This document shows positions 1 to 6,776 of a DNA stretch of 9,127 bases, one piece after another. Position numbers and translations under genes: made by a program. Source of the stretch: Lachnospiraceae bacterium UBA7481 (GTDB taxonomy: Bacteria > Bacillota > Clostridia > Lachnospirales > Lachnospiraceae); NCBI GenBank assembly GCA_002478505.1, contig DLOP01000083.1:1-9127 (forward strand), written 5' to 3'. Numbering within the stretch: position 1 is the stretch's first letter; the number at the start of each line of letters is the position of its first letter. The notes below the pieces were generated by a model. The model was not told the origin of the DNA, did not search any database, and saw only the letters and a program-made list of their open reading frames with translations.

Positions 1-21
1 CGGATACTTTTTGATCTCCAT
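1..21 (-). CDS. Start of an unidentified gene, reading out of the window (possibly FdtA-like)
   Basis: On the minus strand an ATG at 21-19 opens MEIKKYP and runs off the left edge. It is preceded by a good AGGAG (complement of 29-34) about 8 nt away, which supports a true start. Only seven residues are visible. The I-K-K-Y-P opening resembles N-termini of FdtA/WxcM-like sugar 3,4-ketoisomerases, and a middle piece of such a protein lies at 89-187 on the other strand, so this may be the front of the same gene. That link is inference and seven residues cannot prove it. Confidence 0.35.
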
Positions 22-23
22 AT

Positions 24-88
24 CTAAGCTCCTGCCTTTCCTTCTACATCATCGTATCCCTGTAAAATTTCAGACAACCCACGCCACG
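24..88 (-). pseudogene. C-terminal end of an unidentified upstream gene (fragment)
   Basis: The minus strand between the junction near 88 and the start codon at 21 should hold the tail of the gene upstream of the MEIKKYP start. Two frames are possible. One ends LQGYDDVEGKAGA with TAG at 26-24, two bases before the ATG, which would be tight operon coupling. The other ends LKFYRDTMM with TAG slightly further upstream. I recognise neither tail, so the frame and function are undecided. Confidence 0.25.
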
Positions 89-187
89 AGCGTACACGGT
101 TCGGTAAAGATCCTTTTAGATGATGGAACAGAGAAGAAGACGGTACTGCTCGATAATCCCTATGAGGGGCTTTATGTATCCAATAAT
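89..187 (+). pseudogene. Internal fragment of an FdtA/WxcM-like dTDP-sugar 3,4-ketoisomerase
   Basis: The plus strand encodes S-VHGSVKILLDDGTEKK followed by TVLLDNPYEGLYVSNN. This matches the central cupin strands of FdtA/QdtA/WxcM-like proteins, where a segment of the form GSCxVxLDDGxxxxxxxLDxPxxGLYV precedes a conserved WxEM. Those enzymes convert dTDP-4-keto-6-deoxyglucose to the 3-keto sugar on the way to dTDP-Fuc3NAc or dTDP-Qui3NAc. Only about 33 residues are present. The conserved HAHK region upstream and the WREM region downstream are missing. The reading frame stays open on both sides but the flanking translation is not FdtA-like; on the right it is antisense to a GT2 start. This is a broken piece, not a gene. 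Confidence 0.75.
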
Positions 188-292
188 CACATAGACGACT
201 GCCTCTGGCAATGCCTCTTTCGCATCCTTAACAACCTTCTCTATGGTCTTTTCTTCATTATAGCACGGGATCAAAACCGCTATTTTATCCAT
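188..292 (-). pseudogene. N-terminal fragment (residues 1-35) of a GT2 glycosyltransferase, inverted
   Basis: Read on the minus strand from ATG at 292, the sequence gives MDKIAVLIPCYNEEKT, continues IEKVVKDAKEALPEAVVYV and then abruptly loses similarity at position 188/187. This is the first beta-alpha-beta unit of a GT-A fold family 2 glycosyltransferase (IPCYNEE is the nucleotide-sugar binding start). The family next expects YDNNSTDxT, which is absent. The plus strand from about 404 encodes AVVRDEYRQGKGNV and the rest of the enzyme, so the two pieces fit end to end with about 17 residues lost. The start is supported by a perfect RBS (complement of 301-306) and by direct abutment to the upstream stop codon. 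Confidence 0.8.
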
Positions 293-397
293 TCAAACTT
301 TCCTCCATATCAGAACAGTTTTACTGCGATAACCTGTCTTTTTTTCTATCACGTTATTAAGGATTTTTTCCAACAAACCGTAAAAATTCACCATAAT
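293..397 (-). pseudogene. C-terminal end of an unidentified gene, inverted together with the GT2 start
   Basis: The minus strand holds MVNFYGLLEKILNN followed by VIEKKTGYRSKTVLIWRKV and TGA at 295-293, immediately before the GT2 ATG at 292. Such a tail abutting the next start is what an operon gene end looks like. The open frame continues to 478 on this strand, but beyond about 397 it is only antisense to the GT2 C-terminal part, so the genuine portion is roughly 30-35 residues. The tail vaguely resembles ends of SAM-dependent methyltransferases; this is a guess, and I do not identify the gene. Confidence 0.45.
301..306 (-). promoter_or_regulatory. Ribosome binding site of the inverted GT2 start
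   Basis: The minus strand reads AGGAGG-like (GGAGGA core) 8 nt before the ATG at 292. It confirms that the minus-strand GT2 piece is a real gene front rather than chance similarity. Confidence 0.75.
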
Positions 398-408
398 CTC
401 TGAGAGCT

Positions 409-1215
409 GTGGTACGTGATGAGTATCGGCAGGGTAAGGGAAATGTGCTGAGAAGGATGTTTCGCGAGATTGATGCACAGTGCTATATCATGGTGGATGG
501 GGATGATACCTATCCGATGGAGTATGCCTCGGAGATGGCGTCGCTTGTGCTGGAGAAGAATTTTGATATGGTGGTAGGCGACCGGCTTTCCTCAACTTAT
601 TTTACGGAAAATAAGCGGCCGTTCCATAACATGGGCAATTCGGTGGTAAGGAGCGCCATTAACCGCCTGTTTGGCTGTGAGATCAAAGATATTATGACCG
701 GATTCCGGGCTTTGTCTTATGAATTTGTCAAGAGTTACCCGGTACTTAGCAGAGGATTTGAGATTGAAACGGAGATGACGATCCATGCAGTCTTTAACCA
801 GATGGCGATTGAAAATGTAGTGGTGGAATACCGCGACCGTCCGGAGGGCAGTGAGTCAAAATTAAATACTTATTCCGACGGATTTAAGGTGCTTTCCACG
901 ATCATAAAGTTGTACAAGGATTATAAACCGCTGTCATTTTTTACGATGCTGGCATCTGTAATGACTATCGTTGCGGCAGTGATGTTCCTTTGGGTATTTG
1001 CAAGGTTTTTAAACAGCGGTCTGGTGGAGAATATGCCTACGTTGGTAGTCAGTGGTTTTATTGAATTGGCGGCATTGCAGGCATTCTTTGCGGGCATGAT
1101 CTTATCAGATATGGTGACGAAGAAACGGCGGGAATTTGAGATGCATCTGCTGGAAATCAATCAGAAGAAGCGGGAGCTCCTTGCCACAGAGCCCATCAAA
1201 GGAAAAGAATCATAA
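409..1215 (+). CDS. GT2 (DPM1-like, membrane-anchored) glycosyltransferase, N-terminus missing
   Basis: This family 2 glycosyltransferase would transfer a sugar from a nucleotide donor, probably to polyprenyl phosphate, at the inner face of the membrane. The open frame begins at a nominal GTG, but in-frame homology (AVVRDEYRQGKGNV) already starts near 404 and an in-frame stop lies at 394-396, so there is no true start. Residues 30-36 are DGDDTYP, the DXD-type metal/nucleotide site; MTGFRALSYEF (96-106) and the RGFEIETEMT region (115-124) are typical acceptor-side motifs. Two membrane helices lie near 175-199 and 210-235, followed by a charged tail. The front IPCYNEE half lies inverted at 188-292 and the YDNNSTD segment is absent. 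As written it should be inactive; if the break is artificial, the real protein has about 320 residues. The 3' neighbour is GT-C-like, matching the common pairing of polyprenyl-phosphate sugar synthases with GT-C enzymes. Confidence 0.85.
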   Translation: MVRDEYRQGKGNVLRRMFREIDAQCYIMVDGDDTYPMEYASEMASLVLEKNFDMVVGDRLSSTYFTENKRPFHNMGNSVVRSAINRLFGCEIKDIMTGFRALSYEFVKSYPVLSRGFEIETEMTIHAVFNQMAIENVVVEYRDRPEGSESKLNTYSDGFKVLSTIIKLYKDYKPLSFFTMLASVMTIVAAVMFLWVFARFLNSGLVENMPTLVVSGFIELAALQAFFAGMILSDMVTKKRREFEMHLLEINQKKRELLATEPIKGKES

Positions 1216-1301
1216 GCGCCGATGGAACTATGTTCTGATAGGCACAAAGATATGAATGGATGAGCGGCTGGATCAGAAAGCAGGATCAAAGAGACGGGTA
1301 A

Positions 1302-2705
1302 ATGAAGCAGACAATTATTGAGAAAGAAAGTAAGATCAGTAATACAGAGCATAAGCAGAACGGACTGGCTGAAAAATGGCTTCCTCTTTTGGTATGCCTT
1401 ATCTTCTATGTGACAATGTGCCTGATCTACGGCCCGCAGCTGGGTGCTGATTCTAATGGATATATCCATATGATATCGGCAAGAGAACCGGTATATCCGT
1501 TGTTCCTGATGATATTCCGAATGGTCTTTGGTGAGGCGCGTTACCTGTATGCGGTTGCTTTTGCGCAGAATCTGCTGATGTCGTTTGCCGTATGGTATCT
1601 GACCATGTATCTGAGGCAGAAATACGCATGGAAGGAATGGATGACTTATGTGATGATTGCCATGCATTTTGCGGTTGCGCTGCTGTGTCAGTTTGCTGCA
1701 GGCAGGGCGTCCATCTTTCCGAACAGCATATTGACAGAGGGCATTACACTTTCTTTGTGGCTGATCTTTATTACGCTTCTGCTAAAAGCATTGTGGGAGA
1801 AGCATATGCGTTATGTGCTTTATGCGCTTATACTGGCAGCAGTCATGATGGATGTCAGAAAGCAGATGGCGGTGGGTTATATCGTATTGTTTGGGACGCT
1901 GCTGCTTGGCTGGATCGGACAAAAGGGATATTTCAAACGGATGGCTGCCGTTGCGGGGATGATTCTTTGCAGTATCCTGCTTGCATTGGGCGGGACAAGA
2001 TTATACAATTATGTGATGCGGGGCGAATTTACGCAGAATACCAGAGATATGAATCTTGTGCTTACCACTTCGCTTTATATAGCGGATAAAGAGGATGCGG
2101 CATTGATTGAGGATCCCGTGGTACGGGAACTGTTCCGGCAGGTGATGGAGATTCTGGAAGAAAAGGAATGTAATTACCGTTTTGCCAAGCCGGGATGGCG
2201 CAATCTGGAAGCGCACTATGGCGCACATTATGACAAGATCACGATTGATACTACAGGACCTATGTTTATTGAATATGCCATGGAGCAGGGGTTTGCGGAG
2301 GGACTGGAAGCGGAGCAGGAAGCGGACCGTATGAGCAGCGTTATCGTTAGTTCGCTGCTGGCTGACAATCTCGGAACGTATCTGAAAGTATATCTGGCTT
2401 CCGTGGGAAACGGACTGATCAATTCCGTGGCAAAGAGAAACGTATTACTGGACTGGTATGCGCTTGCGGCTTATCTAATATATATCGGACTGATGGGGAC
2501 ATGCCTTTGGAGAAAAGAAACAAGGCGAACCGGTTTGTTTGGATTGACGGTTCTTATCAGTATCCTTGTGAATGTCTGTGTGACGGCTGCGCTCATCTTC
2601 TGCCAGACCAGATATATGATCTATAATATGGCATTGTTTTACATGGCGGGAATTCTGATGCTTTATGAGTGGGTGAAGAGGCTGAAAGGAACTCAGGAGA
2701 TTTGA
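1302..2705 (+). CDS. Polytopic membrane protein, probable GT-C-fold glycosyltransferase
   Basis: This 467-aa protein has about ten hydrophobic segments (first near 27-44, last near 438-456) and one large extracytoplasmic region around 240-360. I do not recognise a named family. Several features fit GT-C enzymes that use polyprenyl-phosphate sugars outside the membrane: Asp50 in the first outer loop (LGADSNGYI), a REPVYPLF segment at 61-68, Glu146 in a second short loop (SILTEGI), and a late QTRYMIYN segment at 435-442. Its position 86 nt after the DPM1-like GT2 supports this, since that pair would make and then use a lipid-linked sugar. The RBS is weak (AGAGACGGG just before the ATG at 1302), and no better upstream start is visible. 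Alternatives are a polymerase-like or purely structural membrane protein. It is followed by the ABC exporter 45 nt downstream, as in a single operon. Confidence 0.85.
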   Translation: MKQTIIEKESKISNTEHKQNGLAEKWLPLLVCLIFYVTMCLIYGPQLGADSNGYIHMISAREPVYPLFLMIFRMVFGEARYLYAVAFAQNLLMSFAVWYLTMYLRQKYAWKEWMTYVMIAMHFAVALLCQFAAGRASIFPNSILTEGITLSLWLIFITLLLKALWEKHMRYVLYALILAAVMMDVRKQMAVGYIVLFGTLLLGWIGQKGYFKRMAAVAGMILCSILLALGGTRLYNYVMRGEFTQNTRDMNLVLTTSLYIADKEDAALIEDPVVRELFRQVMEILEEKECNYRFAKPGWRNLEAHYGAHYDKITIDTTGPMFIEYAMEQGFAEGLEAEQEADRMSSVIVSSLLADNLGTYLKVYLASVGNGLINSVAKRNVLLDWYALAAYLIYIGLMGTCLWRKETRRTGLFGLTVLISILVNVCVTAALIFCQTRYMIYNMALFYMAGILMLYEWVKRLKGTQEI

Positions 2706-2731
2706 CGGATGCGGGCGGTCAAATACCGTGT

Positions 2732-2737
2732 AGGAGG
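2732..2737 (+). promoter_or_regulatory. Strong RBS with unusual spacing before the ABC exporter
   Basis: AGGAGG lies 13 nt before the ATG at 2751, longer than usual. A nearer ATG at 2741 is followed at once by TAA, making a start-stop pair between the RBS and the real start. Another in-frame ATG lies at 2760 but is still further away. I kept 2751. Confidence 0.6.
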
Positions 2738-2750
2738 ATAATGTAATCAC

Positions 2751-4538
2751 ATGAAAGCAATGAAAGATATTTTGAAAAAACTAAATTATATTATGAACCG
2801 GAAGCAGAAGCGGCAGTATGTTGTTGTGACGGCGATCGCATTGATCGGATCCGTGTGGGAGCTGTTGGGCGTTTCTTCTCTTTTACCATTTATTCAGACG
2901 ATCATGACGCCTGAAGAAGCAAAGAATGAATGGTATGTCGCTTTTTTTTCCAGATGGTTTCAAATGGATACTCCGGTTCAGATGATGACGGTTATGGGGA
3001 TACTGATCATCATTGTGTATATTTTGAAGAATGCCTATTTGATGATGTCATCATATGTGCAGGCATGGTATTCCACCAGCGTGCAGCGTGACCTGTCCAT
3101 CAAAACAGCCAATACGTTTTTGCACAGTTCTTATCTGTTTCATCTTGGTGTTAATTCATCTGTACTGATCAGGACAATTAATCAGGATGTAGTCGGCGTG
3201 TTTGCAGTATTCTTTTATTTGTTCCGTGTGCTTGCGGAGGTGTTTACCATTACGGCGATCAGCGCATATATCGTGATGTTGGATCCGATTCTTGCGTTTT
3301 CTCTTGTGGGGATTCTGGGCTCCTGTATGCTGATTTTGTTTTTCGGATTGAAAAAGCTGGTAAAGATGTTTGGGCGGATCGGACAGGACTGTGAAGCAAA
3401 GATGCTGCAATATCTGACGCAGGCATTTACCGGAATCAAGGAGATCATGGTGATGAATCGTCAGAAATATTTTGAAGATAGTTTTGACCAGTCCTGCTCT
3501 TTAAATGCAAGGGCGGCAAAGCGCAATAACTTCCTAAATGTCATTCCCACCAATGTATATGAAGTGGTGTGTATCGGCGGATTGATTGGAGTAGTGATCG
3601 TGCGTCTTCATATGATCAATGATATTACTGGTTTTGTGACGAATCTTGCAATCATCGCAGCTGCTGCATTTCGTCTATTCCCTGCGGTCAGCCGTCTTAC
3701 GACGAATCTGAATGCGATCATGTACAACCGCCCCCGACTGGATTCCATGTATGAAATGTTAAAGAGTATTGAAAATGAAGCAACTTATCAGATGAGGGAC
3801 GTGGATCCGGATAAGGTAGAACCATTAAAGTTTGATCGGGAACTTGTGATTAATAAGATCACGTGGAAATATCCCGCCGGAAAAGAAGCGGTGCTGAATG
3901 ATCTGGAATTGACGATCCGGAAAGGACAATCCATCGCTTTGATCGGACCATCCGGTGCAGGAAAGACGACTCTGGCTGATGTGATCTTAGGACTGTTGGC
4001 ACCCCAGAAAGGACGGATTCTGCTGGATGGCGTGGATGTCTATGGAAATCTTCCGGGATGGTCAAAAATCATCGGATATGTACCGCAAGCGGTTTATCTG
4101 ACCGATGACACGATTCGTAATAATGTGGCATTTGGAGTTTATGAGGATCAGATTGAAGAGGATAAAATATGGCATGCTTTAGAAGAAGCGCAGCTGGCGC
4201 CCTTTGTCCGCGAACTTCCGGAGGGATTGGATACGATGGTGGGGGAGCGCGGCGTCAGGCTGTCCGGAGGACAGCGTCAGAGGATCGCTATTGCGAGGGC
4301 GCTTTATGAGAATCCGAAGATTCTGGTTTTGGATGAAGCGACCAGCGCCTTGGATACAGAAACAGAAACGGCGGTTATGGAATCTATTGATTCCCTGCAT
4401 GGGACGAAGACAATGATTATTGTTGCGCATCGTCTGACGACGATCAGAAATTGTGATATGATCTATGAGATCAAGGATGGCGTCGCGATCAGGCGGGATA
4501 AAGAGGAAGTGTTGGGAGAGGCAGTGCAAAAACCATAA
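2751..4538 (+). CDS. ABC exporter (permease-ATPase fusion), probable lipid-linked oligosaccharide flippase, PglK/MsbA type
   Basis: This is a 595-aa half transporter with an N-terminal six-helix membrane domain (about residues 20-330) and a C-terminal ATPase domain (about 365-595). All ATPase motifs are intact: Walker A GPSGAGKTT at 399-407 (K405), Q-loop Q446, signature LSGGQ at 504-508, Walker B ILVLDE at 524-529 and H-loop H560. A homodimer would flip a lipid-linked substrate to the outer face using ATP. The N-terminal style (KDILKKLNYI near the start, then WELLGVSSLLPF) is that of ABC proteins in glycan loci, including PglK-like flippases. The surrounding glycosyltransferases make an undecaprenyl-linked glycan the likely cargo. 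Because no Wzx-type flippase appears in the window, this gene may do that job. A peptide or lipid exporter is possible but fits the context less well. Confidence 0.92.
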   Translation: MKAMKDILKKLNYIMNRKQKRQYVVVTAIALIGSVWELLGVSSLLPFIQTIMTPEEAKNEWYVAFFSRWFQMDTPVQMMTVMGILIIIVYILKNAYLMMSSYVQAWYSTSVQRDLSIKTANTFLHSSYLFHLGVNSSVLIRTINQDVVGVFAVFFYLFRVLAEVFTITAISAYIVMLDPILAFSLVGILGSCMLILFFGLKKLVKMFGRIGQDCEAKMLQYLTQAFTGIKEIMVMNRQKYFEDSFDQSCSLNARAAKRNNFLNVIPTNVYEVVCIGGLIGVVIVRLHMINDITGFVTNLAIIAAAAFRLFPAVSRLTTNLNAIMYNRPRLDSMYEMLKSIENEATYQMRDVDPDKVEPLKFDRELVINKITWKYPAGKEAVLNDLELTIRKGQSIALIGPSGAGKTTLADVILGLLAPQKGRILLDGVDVYGNLPGWSKIIGYVPQAVYLTDDTIRNNVAFGVYEDQIEEDKIWHALEEAQLAPFVRELPEGLDTMVGERGVRLSGGQRQRIAIARALYENPKILVLDEATSALDTETETAVMESIDSLHGTKTMIIVAHRLTTIRNCDMIYEIKDGVAIRRDKEEVLGEAVQKP

Positions 4539-4598
4539 TGCCGATGAACAGCGTTTTTCATTTCTGTTTGAGCCGCCAAAGGCGACATGGGGATTGAT

Positions 4599-5753
4599 AT
4601 GAAGATATTATTTATCACACATTATGATAATATGTATGGCGCTAATAAAGCGCTGTTTCATCTTGCGCTTTTGTTAAAGACGAAATATGGGGAAGAACCG
4701 GTTGTGGTAGTTCCTGCAGAGGGTGGAATGGCGGAGCAGTTGTCGAAAGTGGGCATACAGGTAATCGTCCATCCGGTGACACAGTGGCAGGCGGTCTATT
4801 CTACACCGCTTCGGTTTCTGGTCAAAAAGGTCAGACGTAAGAAAAAGTTGATGCAGGAAGTAGATTCCTTATATCAAAAATTATGTGATGAAGAGATTTT
4901 CGGACAAAAGCCGGATCTGATCTATTCCAATTCCAGTGTGATCGGAACAGGAGCTATGCTTGCTGAAAAGCTTCAGTGCAGGCATATCTGGCATATCCGG
5001 GAATTTTCATGGGAACACTTTCATATGAAATATTTTTATTCGGAGAAAAGAGTTTGTGAACTATATGAACAGTCGGAGTGTCTTGTGACGATTTCCGACG
5101 CTTTGAAGGACAATTATCAGCAAAGGTATCCTAATGTCAGAATCAGACGGATTTATGACGGTGTCAGCGGGGAATATCCTGCAAAAAGAAGGGATCCGGC
5201 AGAGCGTCCCATACGGTTTTGTTATATCGGTTATCTGTTCCCGATGAAGCATCAGGAGCAGATATTAGAGGCATGCGAATGTCTGAATCAGGAGGGACTG
5301 ACAGAATATGAGGTCTATCTGGTGGGTGATGGCAGAGACGGCTACCGTGACAGACTGCAAAAGAAGATCCTGCAGGCAGGATTGACGCAGGTAAAGATGA
5401 CAGGTTATCGTACGAATGTGCATGAGCTTCTGGATACCATGGATGTCGGACTGATTGCTTCCGAATATGAGGGCTTTGGTTTGGTGACCGTAGAATATAT
5501 GCTCCACGGTATGCCGGTGATCGGAAGAAACAGCGGCGGAACCCCTGAGATCATCAGGGATCAGGTGACAGGTTATTTGTATGATGGGACGGAAGAACTT
5601 ATTAAGGCGATGAAACATCTGATGCAGCATCCGGAGAAGATAGAGCAGATGGGAAAAGCGGGAGAAGAGCGTGCGAAGGAATATTTTTCAGAGGAGCGCA
5701 ATGCGGAAGAGATCGCAAACCTAATCCATGAAGACCATAAAAACGATGGATAG
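4599..5753 (+). CDS. Glycosyltransferase family 4 (GT-B fold, retaining)
   Basis: This cytoplasmic or membrane-associated enzyme would add a sugar to the growing lipid-linked glycan. The N-terminal Rossmann domain opens MKILFITHYDNMYGANKAL, a common GT4 start with a glycine-containing acceptor loop. The C-terminal donor domain begins near IRFCYIGYLFPMKHQE and holds VYLVGDG, then the EX7E signature in SEYEGFGLVTVEY and a GGTPEII donor-phosphate segment. An in-frame ATG at 4587 would add four residues (MGID). I prefer 4599 because homologues start at MKILF and GGGGA sits 5 nt upstream, whereas 4587 has only AAAGG at poor spacing, partly inside a small CGCC-AAA-GGCG hairpin. The donor sugar cannot be read from the sequence. 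The gene follows the ABC exporter by 60 nt and is followed by a hairpin-bearing gap. Confidence 0.93.
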   Translation: MKILFITHYDNMYGANKALFHLALLLKTKYGEEPVVVVPAEGGMAEQLSKVGIQVIVHPVTQWQAVYSTPLRFLVKKVRRKKKLMQEVDSLYQKLCDEEIFGQKPDLIYSNSSVIGTGAMLAEKLQCRHIWHIREFSWEHFHMKYFYSEKRVCELYEQSECLVTISDALKDNYQQRYPNVRIRRIYDGVSGEYPAKRRDPAERPIRFCYIGYLFPMKHQEQILEACECLNQEGLTEYEVYLVGDGRDGYRDRLQKKILQAGLTQVKMTGYRTNVHELLDTMDVGLIASEYEGFGLVTVEYMLHGMPVIGRNSGGTPEIIRDQVTGYLYDGTEELIKAMKHLMQHPEKIEQMGKAGEERAKEYFSEERNAEEIANLIHEDHKNDG

Positions 5754-5765
5754 ATCTGCAGCAAA

Positions 5766-5799
5766 GCCCCTTATCTGCAAAGTATTGCTGATAAGGGGC
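5766..5799 (+). other. Strong intergenic RNA hairpin without a T-tract
   Basis: A perfect 10-bp stem GCCCCTTATC / GATAAGGGGC encloses a T-T mismatch, a further 4-bp stem GCAA/TTGC and a loop AGTA. It lies 13 nt after the GT4 stop and about 70 nt before the GT11 start. No run of T follows on either strand (GGAAGAAATACC on the plus side), so it is not a standard intrinsic terminator. It could protect the 3' end of the upstream transcript, mark a processing or pause site, or tune expression across the operon. The remainder of the 117-nt gap shows no convincing promoter: a TAGAAT at 5831-5836 lacks a -35 partner. Confidence 0.7.
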
Positions 5800-5857
5800 G
5801 GAAGAAATACCGGGCGGGCACTTTGTAAGATAGAATACAGAAAAATTAAGCAAAAAT

Positions 5858-5862
5858 GGGAG
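5858..5862 (+). promoter_or_regulatory. RBS deciding the TTG start of the GT11 gene
   Basis: GGGAG lies 7 nt before TTG at 5870. The only nearby upstream ATG (5856) meets a stop after three codons, and the next in-frame ATG would delete the conserved GGLGNQ motif. The TTG is therefore the best start. Confidence 0.65.
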
Positions 5863-5869
5863 AATAGCA

Positions 5870-6766
5870 TTGTTTATTATACGCTTTCATGGAGGTCTTG
5901 GTAATCAGATGTTTGAATACTGCTTTTACCGATATATGCAGGAATATATATCGGAGGATGTAAAAGCGGATCTGACGTGGTTTGATCGTAACTTTAAAGA
6001 GCATCAGGGATTTGAACTTGACAGAGTTTTTGGAATAAAGCTCCAGACAGCGACTTATGATGAGATCGCAAGGGTGCATGAATTTTATCCGAGGTATTAT
6101 CCACTGGCGGCGCTGCGTTATCTGGCAAGAAAAAACGCGGCGCGGAAAAACAGGAACAGGGATACTGGCGATGCGCATATCTTTGACTTTGGTCCCACGC
6201 AGTATCAGTGTAATCCTGTTTATCATTCCTTAGATAAGGAAAAGGACTGGTATATCGAGGGTGTGTTCTGCTCCGACGCTTATTTTCAAATGTGTGAGGA
6301 AACGCTGCGGAGGGAATTGCAGTTTTGCCGTCCTTTGGAGGGAGAGAACCTTGCGCTGAAGGAAGAAATGGAACAGTGCCAGTCAGTAGCTATCCATGTC
6401 AGACGGGGAGATTATGTAGGCAATGCTTTTGATATTGTAGGACCGGAGTATTATAAAAAAGCGGCAGAGTATATCCGTGACAGAGTGTCGGATCCGGTAT
6501 TTTATATCTTTTCTGACGATATGGATTATATTACAAGCAGATTTGCTTTTTTGGGAGAGTATATTCCGGTGCATAATCAGGGCAAGGCAAGCTATGTGGA
6601 TATGCAGCTCATCAGCTGCTGCCATCATATGATCATTGCCAACAGTACGTTTAGTTATTGGGGGGCGCTGCTTGGAGAAAAAGAAAGCAGTATCGTGATT
6701 GCGCCAGCCAAATATAAAGCGGACGAAGATATTGCGCTTGCAAGGAAGAATTGGGTATTGATTTGA
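5870..6766 (+). CDS. Alpha-1,2-fucosyltransferase, family GT11
   Basis: This 298-aa enzyme would transfer L-fucose from GDP-fucose in alpha-1,2 linkage, usually to galactose. It opens with the GT11 start FHGGLGNQMFEYCF (residues 6-19), carries the GDP-fucose binding motif HVRRGDY at 176-182, and has the family's C-terminal NSTFSYWGALLG beginning at N258. Its length is normal for bacterial GT11 (about 280-310), and there is no membrane segment, so it acts in the cytoplasm. The start codon is TTG with a well-placed GGGAG. It is separated from the preceding GT4 by the hairpin gap and is followed by the next gene after only 10 nt, which suggests it leads a sub-cluster. No GDP-fucose synthesis genes (gmd/fcl or fkp) are in the window, so the donor must come from elsewhere. 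Linkage and acceptor are inferred from the family only. Confidence 0.95.
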   Translation: MFIIRFHGGLGNQMFEYCFYRYMQEYISEDVKADLTWFDRNFKEHQGFELDRVFGIKLQTATYDEIARVHEFYPRYYPLAALRYLARKNAARKNRNRDTGDAHIFDFGPTQYQCNPVYHSLDKEKDWYIEGVFCSDAYFQMCEETLRRELQFCRPLEGENLALKEEMEQCQSVAIHVRRGDYVGNAFDIVGPEYYKKAAEYIRDRVSDPVFYIFSDDMDYITSRFAFLGEYIPVHNQGKASYVDMQLISCCHHMIIANSTFSYWGALLGEKESSIVIAPAKYKADEDIALARKNWVLI

Positions 6767-6776
6767 GAGGTATAGT

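Noticed and set aside
11..403. A continuous open frame of 130 codons on the plus strand across the mosaic
   Set aside because: Only the part at about 89-187 has protein-like similarity (FdtA). The remainder is antisense to gene ends and starts on the minus strand, so this is not one gene.
1..408. A site-specific invertible promoter or shufflon-type switch
   Set aside because: No inverted repeats or invertase gene are visible, and inversion of the segments does not restore the missing codons.
1161..1667. A long minus-strand open frame over the GT2 end and GT-C start
   Set aside because: It spans two well-supported plus-strand genes, lacks an RBS and has a protein sequence without domain-like character.
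1592..2089. A plus-strand open frame in another phase inside the membrane-protein gene
   Set aside because: It is Cys/His-rich, lacks an RBS and is overlapped by a continuous hydrophobic reading frame that makes better sense.
2942..2949. A run of eight T in the ABC gene (and eight A at 7858-7865 in the Wzy-like gene) as slippage-based phase-variation sites
   Set aside because: Tracts of this length are ordinary in an A/T-leaning genome, both genes are in frame, and no other sign of phase variation is seen.
5766..5799. Intrinsic terminator after the GT4 gene
   Set aside because: The hairpin is strong, but no T-tract follows on either strand, so it is reported only as a hairpin of unknown role.
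5808..5836. Promoter before the GT11 gene (TAGAAT as -10)
   Set aside because: There is no acceptable -35 at the right spacing; the evidence is too weak to call.
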